The notes beneath the pieces are model-generated. The model was not told the origin of the DNA. It saw only the letters and a list, made by a program, of their open reading frames with translations, and ran no database searches. From Jiangella aurantiaca (GTDB lineage: Bacteria > Actinomycetota > Actinomycetes > Jiangellales > Jiangellaceae), in contig NZ_SMLB01000025.1 in NCBI RefSeq assembly GCF_004349105.1, forward strand, positions 21,232 to 85,231: a DNA stretch of 64,000 bases, written 5' to 3'. How positions within the stretch are numbered: position 1 is the stretch's first letter; the number at the start of each line of letters is the position of its first letter. This document shows, piece after piece, positions 55,917 through 64,000 of the stretch. A program made the position numbers and the translations under genes.

Positions 55917-56635
55917 CGACCCGGCCGGTTCTCGAGCTGCGACGGGTCAGCGCCCACTATGGACCGATCCAGGTGCTGCGCGAGGTGAGCCTGCAGATCC
56001 AGCCGGGCGAGATCGTCTGTCTGCTCGGCGGCAATGCCAGCGGCAAGACCACGACGTTGAAGACCATCCTCGGTTATGTCGTGCCGACTCACGGCGACGT
56101 CGTGTTCGACGGCCAGCGGGTGAACGGCCTTCCGACACAACGCCTGGTCGCGCTGGGCCTGTCGATGGTCCCGGAGAACCGCCGCCTGTTCCAGCGCATG
56201 ACCGTGCGGGAGAACCTCGAGCTCGGCTGCTACCTGCGCATGGACCGCGCCGAGATCGCGGCGGACCTGGACCGGGTATTCACCCTGTTCCCGCGGATGG
56301 CCGACCGGATCGACCAGCGCGCCGGCACACTGTCGGGCGGCGAGCAGCAGATGGTCGCCGTGGCCCGCGCGCTGATGGCCCGCCCGAAGGTGCTGCTGAT
56401 GGACGAGCCGTCGATGGGCCTGGCGCCGGTGCTGGTCGAGCAGAACTTCGAGATCATCCGGCAGGTCAACCAGCAGGGCACCACCATCCTCGTCGTCGAA
56501 CAGAACGCCAACATGGCGTTGTCGATCGCCGATCGCGGCTACGTGCTCCAGACCGGTGCGATCGTGCTGGCCGGCAGCGCACGTGAGCTGCTCGATGATC
56601 CGCAGATGCGGGCGGCGTACCTGGGCGAGATGTGA
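55913..56635 (+). CDS. livF: LivF-type ATP-binding protein
   Basis: The protein has 240 residues. Walker A is LLGGNASGKTTTLKTILG, where GGNASGKTT replaces the usual GxNGAGKTT. Other landmarks are MVPENRRLFQRMTVRENLEL, signature LSGGEQQMVAVARALM, Walker B VLLMDEPSMGLAPVLVEQNF and VVEQNANMALSIADRGYVLQ. It ends DDPQMRAAYLGEM. An LVIVD-repeat gene starts 14 bp downstream and probably belongs to the operon. A decayed copy of this 3' end lies at 58208-58283. Confidence 0.95.
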   Translation: MTTRPVLELRRVSAHYGPIQVLREVSLQIQPGEIVCLLGGNASGKTTTLKTILGYVVPTHGDVVFDGQRVNGLPTQRLVALGLSMVPENRRLFQRMTVRENLELGCYLRMDRAEIAADLDRVFTLFPRMADRIDQRAGTLSGGEQQMVAVARALMARPKVLLMDEPSMGLAPVLVEQNFEIIRQVNQQGTTILVVEQNANMALSIADRGYVLQTGAIVLAGSARELLDDPQMRAAYLGEM

Positions 56636-56649
56636 GTAAGGAGGAAGCC

Positions 56650-58197
56650 ATGCGCATTCGTGTGAACGCCGTCGTGGCGGCTCTGGTGGCCGCCACGCTC
56701 AGCGGAGGGTCGTCCTTCGCTCAGGAGCGGCAGGAGGGGCCGGGAGGGGGAACGCCGGGTACGTCGTCCAACGTGGACCTTGTCGGGCACGACCCGCTGT
56801 TCGACCGCGGGATGAACGCGGCGCTGGCTGTGTTCGAGGACTTCGTGTACGTAGGGAACCGGACCGACGGGTCCAGCCGGTGCGGGCCGGGTGATCCGCG
56901 TCGGGAGGTCGATCTCGACTCCTGTCCCCACGTCCACCCGGGAATCCTGGTCGTCAACGCCTCCGATCCCTCGGACCCCCGGGTCGTCGAGGAGATCGAG
57001 CCCCCGTTTGCGGGCAATGTCGGCGAGACGACCAGGGAGCTGCGGGTGTGGCCGGGCAAGGAGCTGCTCATCGTGGAGTCCTTCCAATGCTCCACAGTGA
57101 TTCACTCCTGTGTGGCGGCGGGCGTGGTCCCGACGTTCCGGTTCTTCGACCTCTCGGACCCGGCCAACCCCACCTTCCTCTCCGAGTGGGTGCCTCGTCA
57201 GGCCAACGGCGTGATCCGAACGCCCCACGAGTTCTACCTGTGGGAGGACCCGGACGACCCCGACCGGGGCCTGCTGTGGATCTCTACCCCGACCGGGAAC
57301 CGGAATCCGGTGAACTCGAACCTGCTGATCGCCGACATCAGCGCCGTGCCGGAAGGCGGTTCGCCGACGCTGGTGGCCCAGGGGACCTGGAACGACCAGT
57401 TCCCCGTGCTGCCCAACGTCGCCCTGCACTCGATGACCCCGACCGTCGACGGCACGCAGACGCACCTGGCGTACCTGTCCGGGTTCTTCCTGATCCTGGA
57501 CACGACCGACGTGGCCGAGGGTAGGTATGCCCCCGGTGAGGTCCTCGACCTGAACGACAACCTTCTGACGCCGGTGGAGAATCGCCCGACGTGGGAGAAC
57601 CCCAATCCGGGGCACTCCGCGGTGCCCTTCCCGGGCCGGCCCTTCTCCTTCGTCACCGACGAGGTCTACGGGACGTTCACCAGCGCGGGCTTCGGCTGCC
57701 CGTGGGGCTGGGCTCGAGCCCTTCAGGTGGCCCGGCCCGCGCGGCCGCAGGTGCTGGGCGAGTACAAGCTTCCGGAGAACTCCTGTCCGCCTCCCAGCCG
57801 GCCCGACCAGGAGCGGGCCAGCTACGCCTCCCACAATCCCACGCTGACCAGGAACCTCGCCCTGGTCACCTGGCACTCCGGAGGGTTCCAGGTGATTGAC
57901 ATCGAGGACCCCGGCCAGATGACCCAGGTCGGCTGGCTCTCGCCCACGCCGCTGCAGGCCGTGGCCAATGAGGATCCAGCCCTGTCCATGGGCACGAACA
58001 AGGTGGTGATGTGGAGCTTCCCGATCGTCGAGGACGGGCTGATCTACGTCGTGGACGTCCGGAACGGGCTGTACATCCTGGAGTACACCGGCCGGCGCGC
58101 CAACGAGATCTCCAGCCTGTCGTTCCTGGAGGGCAACTCGAACCTGGGGGACGCGGTCCGGATCGACAAGTCGGCTGGGGGTGACGGCGACGGATGA
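56650..58197 (+). CDS. Secreted LVIVD-repeat protein 1
   Basis: This 515-residue protein has a Sec signal peptide (VNAVVAALVAATLSGGSSFA, cleaved before QERQ). The mature part is a propeller-like series of LVIVD-type repeats: FVYVGNRTDGSSR, ILVVNASDPSDPRVVEEIEP, FRFFDLSDPANPTFLSEWVP, LLIADISAVPEG, FQVIDIEDPGQMTQVGWLSP and IYVVDVRNGLYILEYTGRR. It contains about eight cysteines for disulfides. AAGGAGGA precedes ATG 56650, 14 bp after livF, so co-transcription with the transporter is likely. LVIVD proteins have no established function. Confidence 0.86.
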   Translation: MRIRVNAVVAALVAATLSGGSSFAQERQEGPGGGTPGTSSNVDLVGHDPLFDRGMNAALAVFEDFVYVGNRTDGSSRCGPGDPRREVDLDSCPHVHPGILVVNASDPSDPRVVEEIEPPFAGNVGETTRELRVWPGKELLIVESFQCSTVIHSCVAAGVVPTFRFFDLSDPANPTFLSEWVPRQANGVIRTPHEFYLWEDPDDPDRGLLWISTPTGNRNPVNSNLLIADISAVPEGGSPTLVAQGTWNDQFPVLPNVALHSMTPTVDGTQTHLAYLSGFFLILDTTDVAEGRYAPGEVLDLNDNLLTPVENRPTWENPNPGHSAVPFPGRPFSFVTDEVYGTFTSAGFGCPWGWARALQVARPARPQVLGEYKLPENSCPPPSRPDQERASYASHNPTLTRNLALVTWHSGGFQVIDIEDPGQMTQVGWLSPTPLQAVANEDPALSMGTNKVVMWSFPIVEDGLIYVVDVRNGLYILEYTGRRANEISSLSFLEGNSNLGDAVRIDKSAGGDGDG

Positions 58198-58207
58198 GTG
58201 GAAACCG

Positions 58208-58283
58208 ATCCGGCCGGCGGCGGCTGGAGCATGCTCGAGAATCCGCAGATGCGCCGCCCACCTCGGACGAGACGAGATGTGAG
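58208..58283 (+). pseudogene. Decayed livF 3' end
   Basis: The DNA around CTCGAGAATCCGCAGATGCG (58234-58253) and GACGAGATGTGAG (58271-58283) closely matches the last codons of livF (56590-56636): CTCGATGATCCGCAGATGCG and GGCGAGATGTGAG. Upstream GGCCGGC spacing also matches. The frame is shifted and there is no rest of the gene. It is a remnant of a second livF that once ended here. Confidence 0.7.
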
Positions 58284-58323
58284 CATTCGGCATGCTGGTG
58301 CCGCTGACTGAGCCCAGGGGACA

Positions 58324-58347
58324 GGGTGGGGCGCGTGCGCCCCACCC
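58324..58347. terminator. Bidirectional hairpin terminator
   Basis: GGGTGGGGCG (58324-58333) pairs perfectly with CGCCCCACCC (58338-58347) around CGTG. It lies between the plus-strand LVIVD 1 gene and the minus-strand LVIVD 2 gene, suited to ending both transcripts. Confidence 0.75.
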
Positions 58348-58368
58348 CGTCGTCCCCGGCGGAACTGA

Positions 58369-60351
58369 TCACTCGGGTAGTGGGCCGGTGTAGCGGAAGA
58401 TGAACAGTCCGTAGTCGCGGTCGCTGGCCAGGACGATGCGGTCACCGTTCTGGTCGGTGGCGAGGGCGACGCCCCAGAAGTTGTTGCCGTCCTCGTCGAT
58501 GTAGTGGCCGAGTTCGGCCGGGTTGGCCGGGTCGCTGATGTCGACCACCCGGAACCCGCCTGAGTACCAGGCGAAGTACGCGAGCAGGTCGTCGTCCACG
58601 TTCGGGCCACCTTCGTTCGGGTCGCCACGCGGCACCTCGACCTCGTGGACAGCGAGGTCACCGAAGCCCGTGGCGAACGCCGGGTCGTCCGTTTCGGGAA
58701 TGGTGATCTGGGCGATCTCGGTGGGCGCGGCCGGGTTCGACGTGTCGACCACCCGTGCGTAGCCCCACCCGTCGAACTCGGCCTGGGCCGACACCCGGGG
58801 ACCGAGGTCACCGAAGTCCGGCTCGAGGTCGCCGGGGTCACCCAGCGGATACGGAAGGGTGTAGTCCGGCGTACGCCCGAAGGCCTCGTGCATGAACTCG
58901 TGACCCACGCACAGGCCGGCCGCGGTGCCGAGCACCGGGCTTCCCTGGCCACCGCAGAAGAAGGCGGCCGGGGTCTCGCCCCCTTGTGCGCCGGTGTGGT
59001 GGTTGGCCACGATCACCACGTCGTATCCTGCCTCCTCACCCGAGCGAACCTTGTCGGAGAAGAAGCACGCGTTCCTGGGGTCGTTGGGATCATTCACCGG
59101 ACCGCGCTGGAACATGACGATCGCTTCCTCGTCCGGGCCGAGGGGCCCGAGCGCCGATACCGGTGGGACGGGATCGCCGGGGCAGCCGTAGCCTCCGAAG
59201 ATCGTGGGGCCGTTGACCTTCCCGTCCGGGAATGTCGCGACCGGCTTGGTCCAGCCGAACTCGCCGGCGTCGATCCTCTGGCCCGCCAATGGCCCGTCGA
59301 GCACGGTGATCGGCGTCCGGAACGGGCTGAGGTCCTCATCGGTGCCGACGAACACGCTGGCGTCGCTGTTCCACTCACCCTGGTGCGCGTTGCCCTCCGG
59401 CGGGCACGCTGTTGGCACGACCTGGTCACACTCGGCGTAGTCGAAGTCGCCGACGATGACCGGGACGGCCGGGTCGGTGACTTCGACGTCGATCCAGCCG
59501 GCGTCCCAGTCCGACACCATGAGGTGCCAGGTGCCGTCGGGGAACTGGAGCACGTCGAAATCGTGCGAGGTCTTCTCCTGCCCGTAACCGTCGACGTGCA
59601 CGCCCGGCAGCCGGGTCTCGGCGATGAGCACCGGGTTGCGCGGGTCGGTGATGTCGTACAGGTCGACGTCGTCGACCTCCTCGTTGTCGATGGCCGCTAC
59701 GTAGGCGTTGCCGGCGGCGGTGTTCCAGGCGATCGCGCTGTGTGACTCGTTGGCCCGGTTGCCGTGGATGTCGAAGTCGCCGAACGCCTGGACGAGCAGC
59801 TGCGGGTCGGTGGGTTCGGTGATGTCCCAGAGGGTGATGCCGCCGGGCATGTTCGCCGGGTTCGGGCTGGTCCGGCACCACTCGTTGCTGATGACGAGCA
59901 GGTCGCCGCTGAACTCGGACGTCTCGACGTGCAGCGCCTGCACGCCTTCGGTGACATAGCCGAAGCCGGGGCTGTTCAGGAACCCGGCCCGGTGGGGCTT
60001 CTCCGGATCGGTGAAGTCCACGACGTGGACGCCACCGGTCTCGCAGTGTGCGGCCCAGTCGCCGACGTAGGCGAACCACCGGCCGTCCGCGGTCTGTAGT
60101 GCCGAGACGTCGGAGATGTCGCCCTCGTGAGCGGTCAGTTTGATCGAGCTGAGCAGCTCGACGTTCTCCACCGAGCCGGGCAGGTGGCCGGAGCTCGGCC
60201 CGTGCTGGTCGTGGGCGTGGTCGTCCGGCGAGCCGTCGGGCGCCGGTACGCCTTGTCCGCTCGCCGCGCTGAACCCGGTGACGAGTAACAGCGCAGCCGT
60301 GCAGGTGAGGGCGGCGCGGGTGGCTCTTCTCTGGCGCGATGGATGTGTCAT
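58369..60351 (-). CDS. Secreted LVIVD-repeat protein 2 with PA-like insert
   Basis: The protein has 660 residues. Signal peptide: ALTCTAALLLVTGFSAASGQ. LVIVD-type repeats: GVHVVDFTDPEKPHRAGFLN, ITLWDITEPTDPQLLVQAFG, DLYDITDPRNPVLIAETRLP, ARVVDTSNPAAPTEIAQITI and FRVVDISDPANPAELGHYID. In the middle (about 330-470) a different block, RTPITVLDGPLAGQRIDAGE through AIVMFQRGPVN, CFFSDKVRSGEEAGYDVVIV and ANHHTGAQGG, resembles a protease-associated (PA) domain. GAGGAGG precedes ATG 60351. It lies on the minus strand between two plus-strand remnants, as if inserted or inverted there. Confidence 0.85.
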   Translation of the reverse strand: MTHPSRQRRATRAALTCTAALLLVTGFSAASGQGVPAPDGSPDDHAHDQHGPSSGHLPGSVENVELLSSIKLTAHEGDISDVSALQTADGRWFAYVGDWAAHCETGGVHVVDFTDPEKPHRAGFLNSPGFGYVTEGVQALHVETSEFSGDLLVISNEWCRTSPNPANMPGGITLWDITEPTDPQLLVQAFGDFDIHGNRANESHSAIAWNTAAGNAYVAAIDNEEVDDVDLYDITDPRNPVLIAETRLPGVHVDGYGQEKTSHDFDVLQFPDGTWHLMVSDWDAGWIDVEVTDPAVPVIVGDFDYAECDQVVPTACPPEGNAHQGEWNSDASVFVGTDEDLSPFRTPITVLDGPLAGQRIDAGEFGWTKPVATFPDGKVNGPTIFGGYGCPGDPVPPVSALGPLGPDEEAIVMFQRGPVNDPNDPRNACFFSDKVRSGEEAGYDVVIVANHHTGAQGGETPAAFFCGGQGSPVLGTAAGLCVGHEFMHEAFGRTPDYTLPYPLGDPGDLEPDFGDLGPRVSAQAEFDGWGYARVVDTSNPAAPTEIAQITIPETDDPAFATGFGDLAVHEVEVPRGDPNEGGPNVDDDLLAYFAWYSGGFRVVDISDPANPAELGHYIDEDGNNFWGVALATDQNGDRIVLASDRDYGLFIFRYTGPLPE

Positions 60352-60540
60352 CCGCCGGCCTCCTCGCATCAGCTGTCTCTGTCCCTGACGGGTTCTGGCT
60401 CCCCGAACAGCTGGCCCGGCGTGGAATGGAACGGGTCGCGTTCGTGCCTACTCCCCGACCCTGGAATCGGCAACAGGTGGACCGGATCACTCGTTGCCGG
60501 TCACCTGTCGCAGCCCTACCGGCCGCGGCCCACGACCCCG

Positions 60541-60810
60541 AATAGGCTCGCCAACAGCCCGAAGCCGGGCGTGACCAACTCCGACCTCGCCTTCGACGGC
60601 ACGCTCGCGTACGCCGGCAACAGCCGGGGCTTCCGGGTGCTGGACATCTCCGAGGCCGAGAACCCCGTGGCGCTGTCGGACTTCGTGTGTAACGGCTCGC
60701 AAGGCGACGTATCCGTTTACGGCGGCCTGCTGTTCCGCTCGGTGGACACGCATCAGTCGAGCACCGCTTGTACCAGCGTCAACGTGACGGCGAGCACACC
60801 GGGTCTGACC
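60541..60810 (+). pseudogene. Remnant of an LVIVD-repeat gene
   Basis: The plus-strand frame reads PKPGVTNSDLAFDGTLAYAG, NSRGFRVLDISEAENPVALS, DFVCNGSQGDVSVYGGLLFR and SVDTHQSSTACTSVNVTAS. This matches the N-terminal repeat of LVIVD protein 3 (SSDIAFWGDIAFHGNYDGFR; RCNGDQGDVFVWENILVRSW). There is no start codon with signal peptide, and after about 60800 the sequence becomes unrelated and stops at 60873. So it is a truncated gene, 5' and 3' ends lost. Confidence 0.8.
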
Positions 60811-60869
60811 GGTACCGCACTGACGGGGCCGCGTCCGGCGTACCGGGCGCGGCCCCGCGATCGTGCTGG

Positions 60870-62255
60870 CTAGGGCAGGCTGAACTCCTGGGTCTGGGGA
60901 TTCAGGTGGTCGAGCTTGACGGCGTGTGCGGTCACGCTGTCGCTGAGCCGGTACAGGTTGAGGCCCTTGGTGATCTCGCTCTCGTAGATGACGCGGTTGT
61001 ACCAGTAGGACGACCACGAGCCGCCGAGCTCGTTGACGACCATGCCGCCCGGTGTGGTGACCGGCGGGAGCGGCGGCGGATCGGCGAAGGCGACGGTCTC
61101 GGCGTTCGCCGGGTCGGTGAAGTCGGTGACCCAGGTGCCGGCCTGGTAATGGCCGCCCACCGCGACGTATCGTCCGTCCTTCAGCGGAACGATGTTGTAG
61201 TTGTGAATGGTGCAGTTCTCCGCCTCCGACTGCGGCCTGGGCAGGACCCACTGGCCCAGCTTCGCGCCGGTGTCGGCGTCGTAGAAGAACATGCTCTTGA
61301 AGATGTCGGCGTCCTGAGCCCGGCATCTTGGGGCCGCGCCGCCGCCGGGCTCCCACCCCAGCACGAGCACCTCGCCGTCCCAGGTGAAGGCCGCGGAGTG
61401 CCAACGGCCGCCGATGCCCACCTTGTTGCCGAGGTCGTCCTGCTCCTCCACGTTGTAGAGGAACACCGGCTCCTCGAGCGTGCCGCCGTTCGGCGCCCCG
61501 ACGCTGAACACGTTGGCCGCGTGACCGCTGGCGCAGGCGAGCAGGTTGACCTCGCCCAGGATCAGCCCGGCGTCGTGGCAGCCGTTGTTCGTGCCGAGCG
61601 AGCCACCGACGATCGGCACCTGGTTGACCACACTGGCGCTGCCCGGGTCGTCGAGCGGTACCCCGACGACGTCGATCGCGTTACCCAGTGCGACGCCGCC
61701 CTTCACGCAGCCGCTCGACACGTTGCTGTAGACGATCAGGCGGTTGTTGTCCGCGTCGAGCGCGCCGGTCGTGGTGTGCGAGCCGCAGTCGAGCGTGACC
61801 GACCCGATGAGATCCGGGTCGGACAGGTCGCTGACATCGAAGATGTGCAGGCCCTCGAAACCGACAGGTACCGGTTCGCCGTCGCAGAACCGGCCCGCAG
61901 GTGCGGGCGAGTTCCATGACCTGACCAGGATGTTCTCCCAGACGAAGACGTCACCCTGGTCGCCGTTGCAGCGCTGGTGGTGGATCAGCTTGGGGTTGCC
62001 GGGCGCGGAGATGTCCACGACCCGGAACCCGTCGTAGTTGCCGTGAAAGGCGATGTCACCCCAGAACGCGATGTCGGAGCTGATCTGGCGTACAGCCGTG
62101 TCGACACCGAAGAACGAGGCGATGTGTTCACTGTGCCCGAGGGCATGGATGTTCTTGGTCATTTCTCGAGAGGCGTGATCGGCTGCGGCCGGTAACGTCA
62201 TGGCAAGCAGGGCCAATGCGGTCGTGACGACCGCCACGTGGAGACGTAGTCGCAT
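60870..62255 (-). CDS. Secreted LVIVD-repeat protein 3
   Basis: The protein has 461 residues. Signal peptide: VTTALALLAMTLPAAADHAS. The repeats include DIAFHGNYDGFRVVDISAPG, NPKLIHHQRCNGDQGD, GLHIFDVSDLSDPDLIGSVT and TWVTDFTDPANAETVAFADP, with paired cysteines. It ends with QTQEFSLP. GGAAGGAGGAGAG precedes the ATG. It lies on the minus strand convergent with the LVIVD remnant at 60541, and is more like that remnant than the other two proteins are. Function unknown. The 288-bp gap after its start (62256-62543) shows no further gene. Confidence 0.85.
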   Translation of the reverse strand: MRLRLHVAVVTTALALLAMTLPAAADHASREMTKNIHALGHSEHIASFFGVDTAVRQISSDIAFWGDIAFHGNYDGFRVVDISAPGNPKLIHHQRCNGDQGDVFVWENILVRSWNSPAPAGRFCDGEPVPVGFEGLHIFDVSDLSDPDLIGSVTLDCGSHTTTGALDADNNRLIVYSNVSSGCVKGGVALGNAIDVVGVPLDDPGSASVVNQVPIVGGSLGTNNGCHDAGLILGEVNLLACASGHAANVFSVGAPNGGTLEEPVFLYNVEEQDDLGNKVGIGGRWHSAAFTWDGEVLVLGWEPGGGAAPRCRAQDADIFKSMFFYDADTGAKLGQWVLPRPQSEAENCTIHNYNIVPLKDGRYVAVGGHYQAGTWVTDFTDPANAETVAFADPPPLPPVTTPGGMVVNELGGSWSSYWYNRVIYESEITKGLNLYRLSDSVTAHAVKLDHLNPQTQEFSLP

Positions 62256-62543
62256 AGCGTGCTCTCCTCCTTCCAGAACGACTGGCACCTATGCAGCAGC
62301 CGACTGGACACGGAGGAGCGCGAGCCAACGCTGGCCCCCCGCGTAACGGACGATGATTCCATCCGCACGACACGCCCGGGATTGTCCGACTGGGCCGGGG
62401 TTCTGGCAAGGCAGGGCCGTCGACCTCTGCTACCGGCCGGCCGGGTGTTCACTCGACCGGCACCTCGTCGTCGACGATCCGCAGCATTGACCGGACATTC
62501 TTGACACGATGGACAACAGCGAGCTACCTGAAAGGTAACGGTC

Positions 62544-63179
62544 ATGTCCCATCCGGCCCTCGTGCGCCTCGTCCTCGCCCTGACAACCGCCGTCATCCTC
62601 GCGTTCGCGCCGGCCAGCCCCGCCAACGCCTACCCGCCGGATCCGCCGTCGCCGGCGGAGTCGGCCGGCCAGCTCGCCGAGCTCACCGTGGCCGCACCTG
62701 GATCGAGCGACGGCTACTCCCGCGACCGGTTCCCGCACTGGAGCCCGGCCGAGGGCAGCTGCAACACCCGCGAGATGGTGCTGGTCCGGGACGGCTCCGG
62801 CGTCACCACCGGCGCGGACTGCTATCCGACAGCGGGACGCTGGTACAGCGTCTACGACCAGGTCTGGGTCGAGGAGCCGGGCGACGTCTCCGTCGACCAC
62901 ATGGTGCCGCTGGCCAACGCCTGGCGGTCCGGCGCCGGCGAGTGGAGCGAGGAGCGGCGCGAGGACTTCGCCAACGACCTCGCCCGCGGCCAGCTGATCG
63001 CCGTCACCGCGTCCAGCAACAGCTCCAAGGGTGACAGCGACCCGTCGGAGTGGAAGCCGCCGAACCGCGACTGGTGGTGCTACTACGCGCGGCACTGGAC
63101 CGACGTGAAGTACGACTGGGACCTCACCGTCACCAGCGCCGAGAAGGCGGCATTGCAGGAGATGCTGGGCACCTGCTGA
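62544..63179 (+). CDS. Secreted HNH-type nuclease (DUF1524-like)
   Basis: This protein of 211 residues has a signal peptide LVLALTTAVILAFAPASPAN, cleaved before AYPPDPPSP. The nuclease core has DRFPHWSPAEGSCNTREMVL, then CYPTAGRWYSVYDQVWVEEP. The beta-beta-alpha motif is VDHMVPLANAWRSGA (D-H catalytic) and ends NSSKGDSDPSEWKPPN. Secreted HNH nucleases like this are common in Streptomyces and degrade extracellular DNA. Four cysteines could form two disulfides. Confidence 0.9.
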   Translation: MSHPALVRLVLALTTAVILAFAPASPANAYPPDPPSPAESAGQLAELTVAAPGSSDGYSRDRFPHWSPAEGSCNTREMVLVRDGSGVTTGADCYPTAGRWYSVYDQVWVEEPGDVSVDHMVPLANAWRSGAGEWSEERREDFANDLARGQLIAVTASSNSSKGDSDPSEWKPPNRDWWCYYARHWTDVKYDWDLTVTSAEKAALQEMLGTC

Positions 63180-63257
63180 CAATTCAGGCCTTTCGCGCTA
63201 TAACACTGGGGACCGTGCCGTCGCCGGCGGCCGGGCAACACTACGTCGGGGGGCGTC

Positions 63258-63965
63258 GTGCAGGGACTGCGAGTGCTGCCGGCTACGGCTGCCGCAGCGC
63301 TGCTGCTGGCCGTCCTGGCCGCGGCCACCGACGATGCGGCCGGGACGGACGCCCGCGCGGGCTGCGGCGACGTGGGCGGCTCGGACATCACCGGCAGCGA
63401 CTCGATCCGCGTGTCGCTCTCCGATGATCGCACCCGGCTCAGTGTGACGGTGCGCGACCAGCGCTACCGAATCACCGCCGTGGGCGTGAGGGGCGGGCCC
63501 GACTACGAGATCTTCACCGATCCGCCGTTCACCGGCCTGTCCGTGTCGAACCCGAGCGGGAACCTCCGCGACATCACCGACTGGTTCGTGTGCGGGGTTC
63601 GTTCCGCCGGCGAGCGACCCCCGCCGACGGACTGGGTCTCGCCGCCCCCTGTCTCGACGCCGGCGCCGTCCGAGACGCCAGACAGCCCGAGTCCCACCGC
63701 GTCGCCCAGCCCGACGCCTACACCCACGCCGACTCCGACGCCGACTCCGACCCCGACCCCGACGCCGGCCGAGACCGCGACGCCCGCCCCGGCCGCGCCG
63801 GCGGTCCCGGTGCCGACGGCGATCCCGGCCGGCGGCGTCGCCGTCTCGGCCGGCCCGGCGGGCGACGAGGACCCCCGCGGGCCGCTGCCGTACGCCGTCG
63901 TGGGCCTGGCCGGCGGGCTCGCCGCGGCCGGGTGGGCGGTCACCAGGAGGCGGCGTGCCGTCTGA
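63258..63965 (+). CDS. Secreted, C-terminally anchored Pro/Thr-rich protein
   Basis: The protein has 235 residues from GTG. Signal-like segment LPATAAAALLLAVLAAATDD; a small domain (about 35-120) with two cysteines, VSLSDDRTRLSVTVRDQRYR and GPDYEIFTDPPFTGLSV; then a Pro/Thr tract (TPTPTPTPTPTPTPTPTPTP, about 150-170). The C-terminal membrane segment YAVVGLAGGLAAAGWAV is followed by TRRRRAV. It resembles a wall-spanning surface protein. No LPxTG-type sortase motif is visible, so it is probably membrane-anchored. Function unknown. Confidence 0.78.
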   Translation: MQGLRVLPATAAAALLLAVLAAATDDAAGTDARAGCGDVGGSDITGSDSIRVSLSDDRTRLSVTVRDQRYRITAVGVRGGPDYEIFTDPPFTGLSVSNPSGNLRDITDWFVCGVRSAGERPPPTDWVSPPPVSTPAPSETPDSPSPTASPSPTPTPTPTPTPTPTPTPTPAETATPAPAAPAVPVPTAIPAGGVAVSAGPAGDEDPRGPLPYAVVGLAGGLAAAGWAVTRRRRAV

Positions 63966-64000
63966 CCCGCCACTGCCACCGCCACCACCGCCCCCACCCC

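Noticed and set aside
63700..63770. Short tandem repeats resembling a repeat array
   Set aside because: These are Pro-Thr codons of a wall-spanning linker inside a secreted protein, with no spacers or cas genes.

Overview
This 64 kb window is high-GC chromosomal DNA from an actinobacterium. The evidence is the many GTG starts, the 4-bp ATGA/GTGA gene overlaps and a set of typically actinobacterial genes: NucS, ImuA'/ImuB/DnaE2, a DUF664 DinB-like protein, CGNR zinc-finger regulators, an F420-type Ddn-like oxidoreductase and a DmdR/IdeR-like iron box. There are no rRNA genes, CRISPR arrays, insertion sequences or phage genes; the only tRNA is tRNA-Arg(TCT) at the left edge. Genus cannot be fixed from the sequence alone.

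Layout. 0-5 kb: tRNA-Arg, a YbaK-type deacylase and NUDIX pair, a winged-helix regulator coupled to an MFS exporter, a methyltransferase and a PEBP-like protein. 5-13 kb: two adjacent dynamin-like membrane GTPases, a long-tailed SSB behind two DnaA-box-like sequences, EttA, two hot-dog thioesterases and an unknown protein. 13-24 kb: a GH13 glucosidase, two divergent MFS/CGNR-regulator pairs, a truncated globin, OsmC, MscS, a prolyl-oligopeptidase-family peptidase and a GNAT protein. 24-26.6 kb: a DHFR-like protein, a DGPF (YCII) protein and an ECF42-type sigma factor. 26.6-35 kb: the SOS-controlled mutasome imuA'-imuB-dnaE2, an alpha/beta hydrolase-phosphotransferase fusion and the mismatch nuclease nucS. 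35-43 kb: lpdA, an extra mraY of lower GC beside a gene-poor stretch, a two-component system with a PepSY protein, and a SigE-family sigma factor with a membrane-anchored propeller-like partner. 43-49 kb: an SDR, a Ddn-like protein and an iron-siderophore ABC operon (ATPase, binding protein, fused double permease) behind an iron box. 49-56.6 kb: a duplicated-domain 3-hydroxyacyl-CoA dehydrogenase and a complete branched-chain amino acid type ABC transporter. 56.6-62.3 kb: three secreted LVIVD-repeat proteins plus two gene remnants. 62.5-64 kb: a secreted HNH nuclease and a secreted, C-terminally anchored Pro/Thr-rich protein.

Functional links. The mutasome and NucS put induced mutagenesis and mutation avoidance within 8 kb of each other. 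The iron operon is a self-contained uptake unit. The LIV-type transporter runs directly into the first LVIVD gene. A decayed livF end (about 58.2 kb) and a decayed LVIVD start (about 60.5 kb) lie on the same strand around an oppositely oriented LVIVD gene, which suggests that a transporter-LVIVD module was once duplicated here. That module, whose function is unknown, is the best candidate in this window for an undescribed system. A second noteworthy signal is a family of long perfect or near-perfect palindromes (9.4 and 49.1 kb) that share stem and loop sequence.
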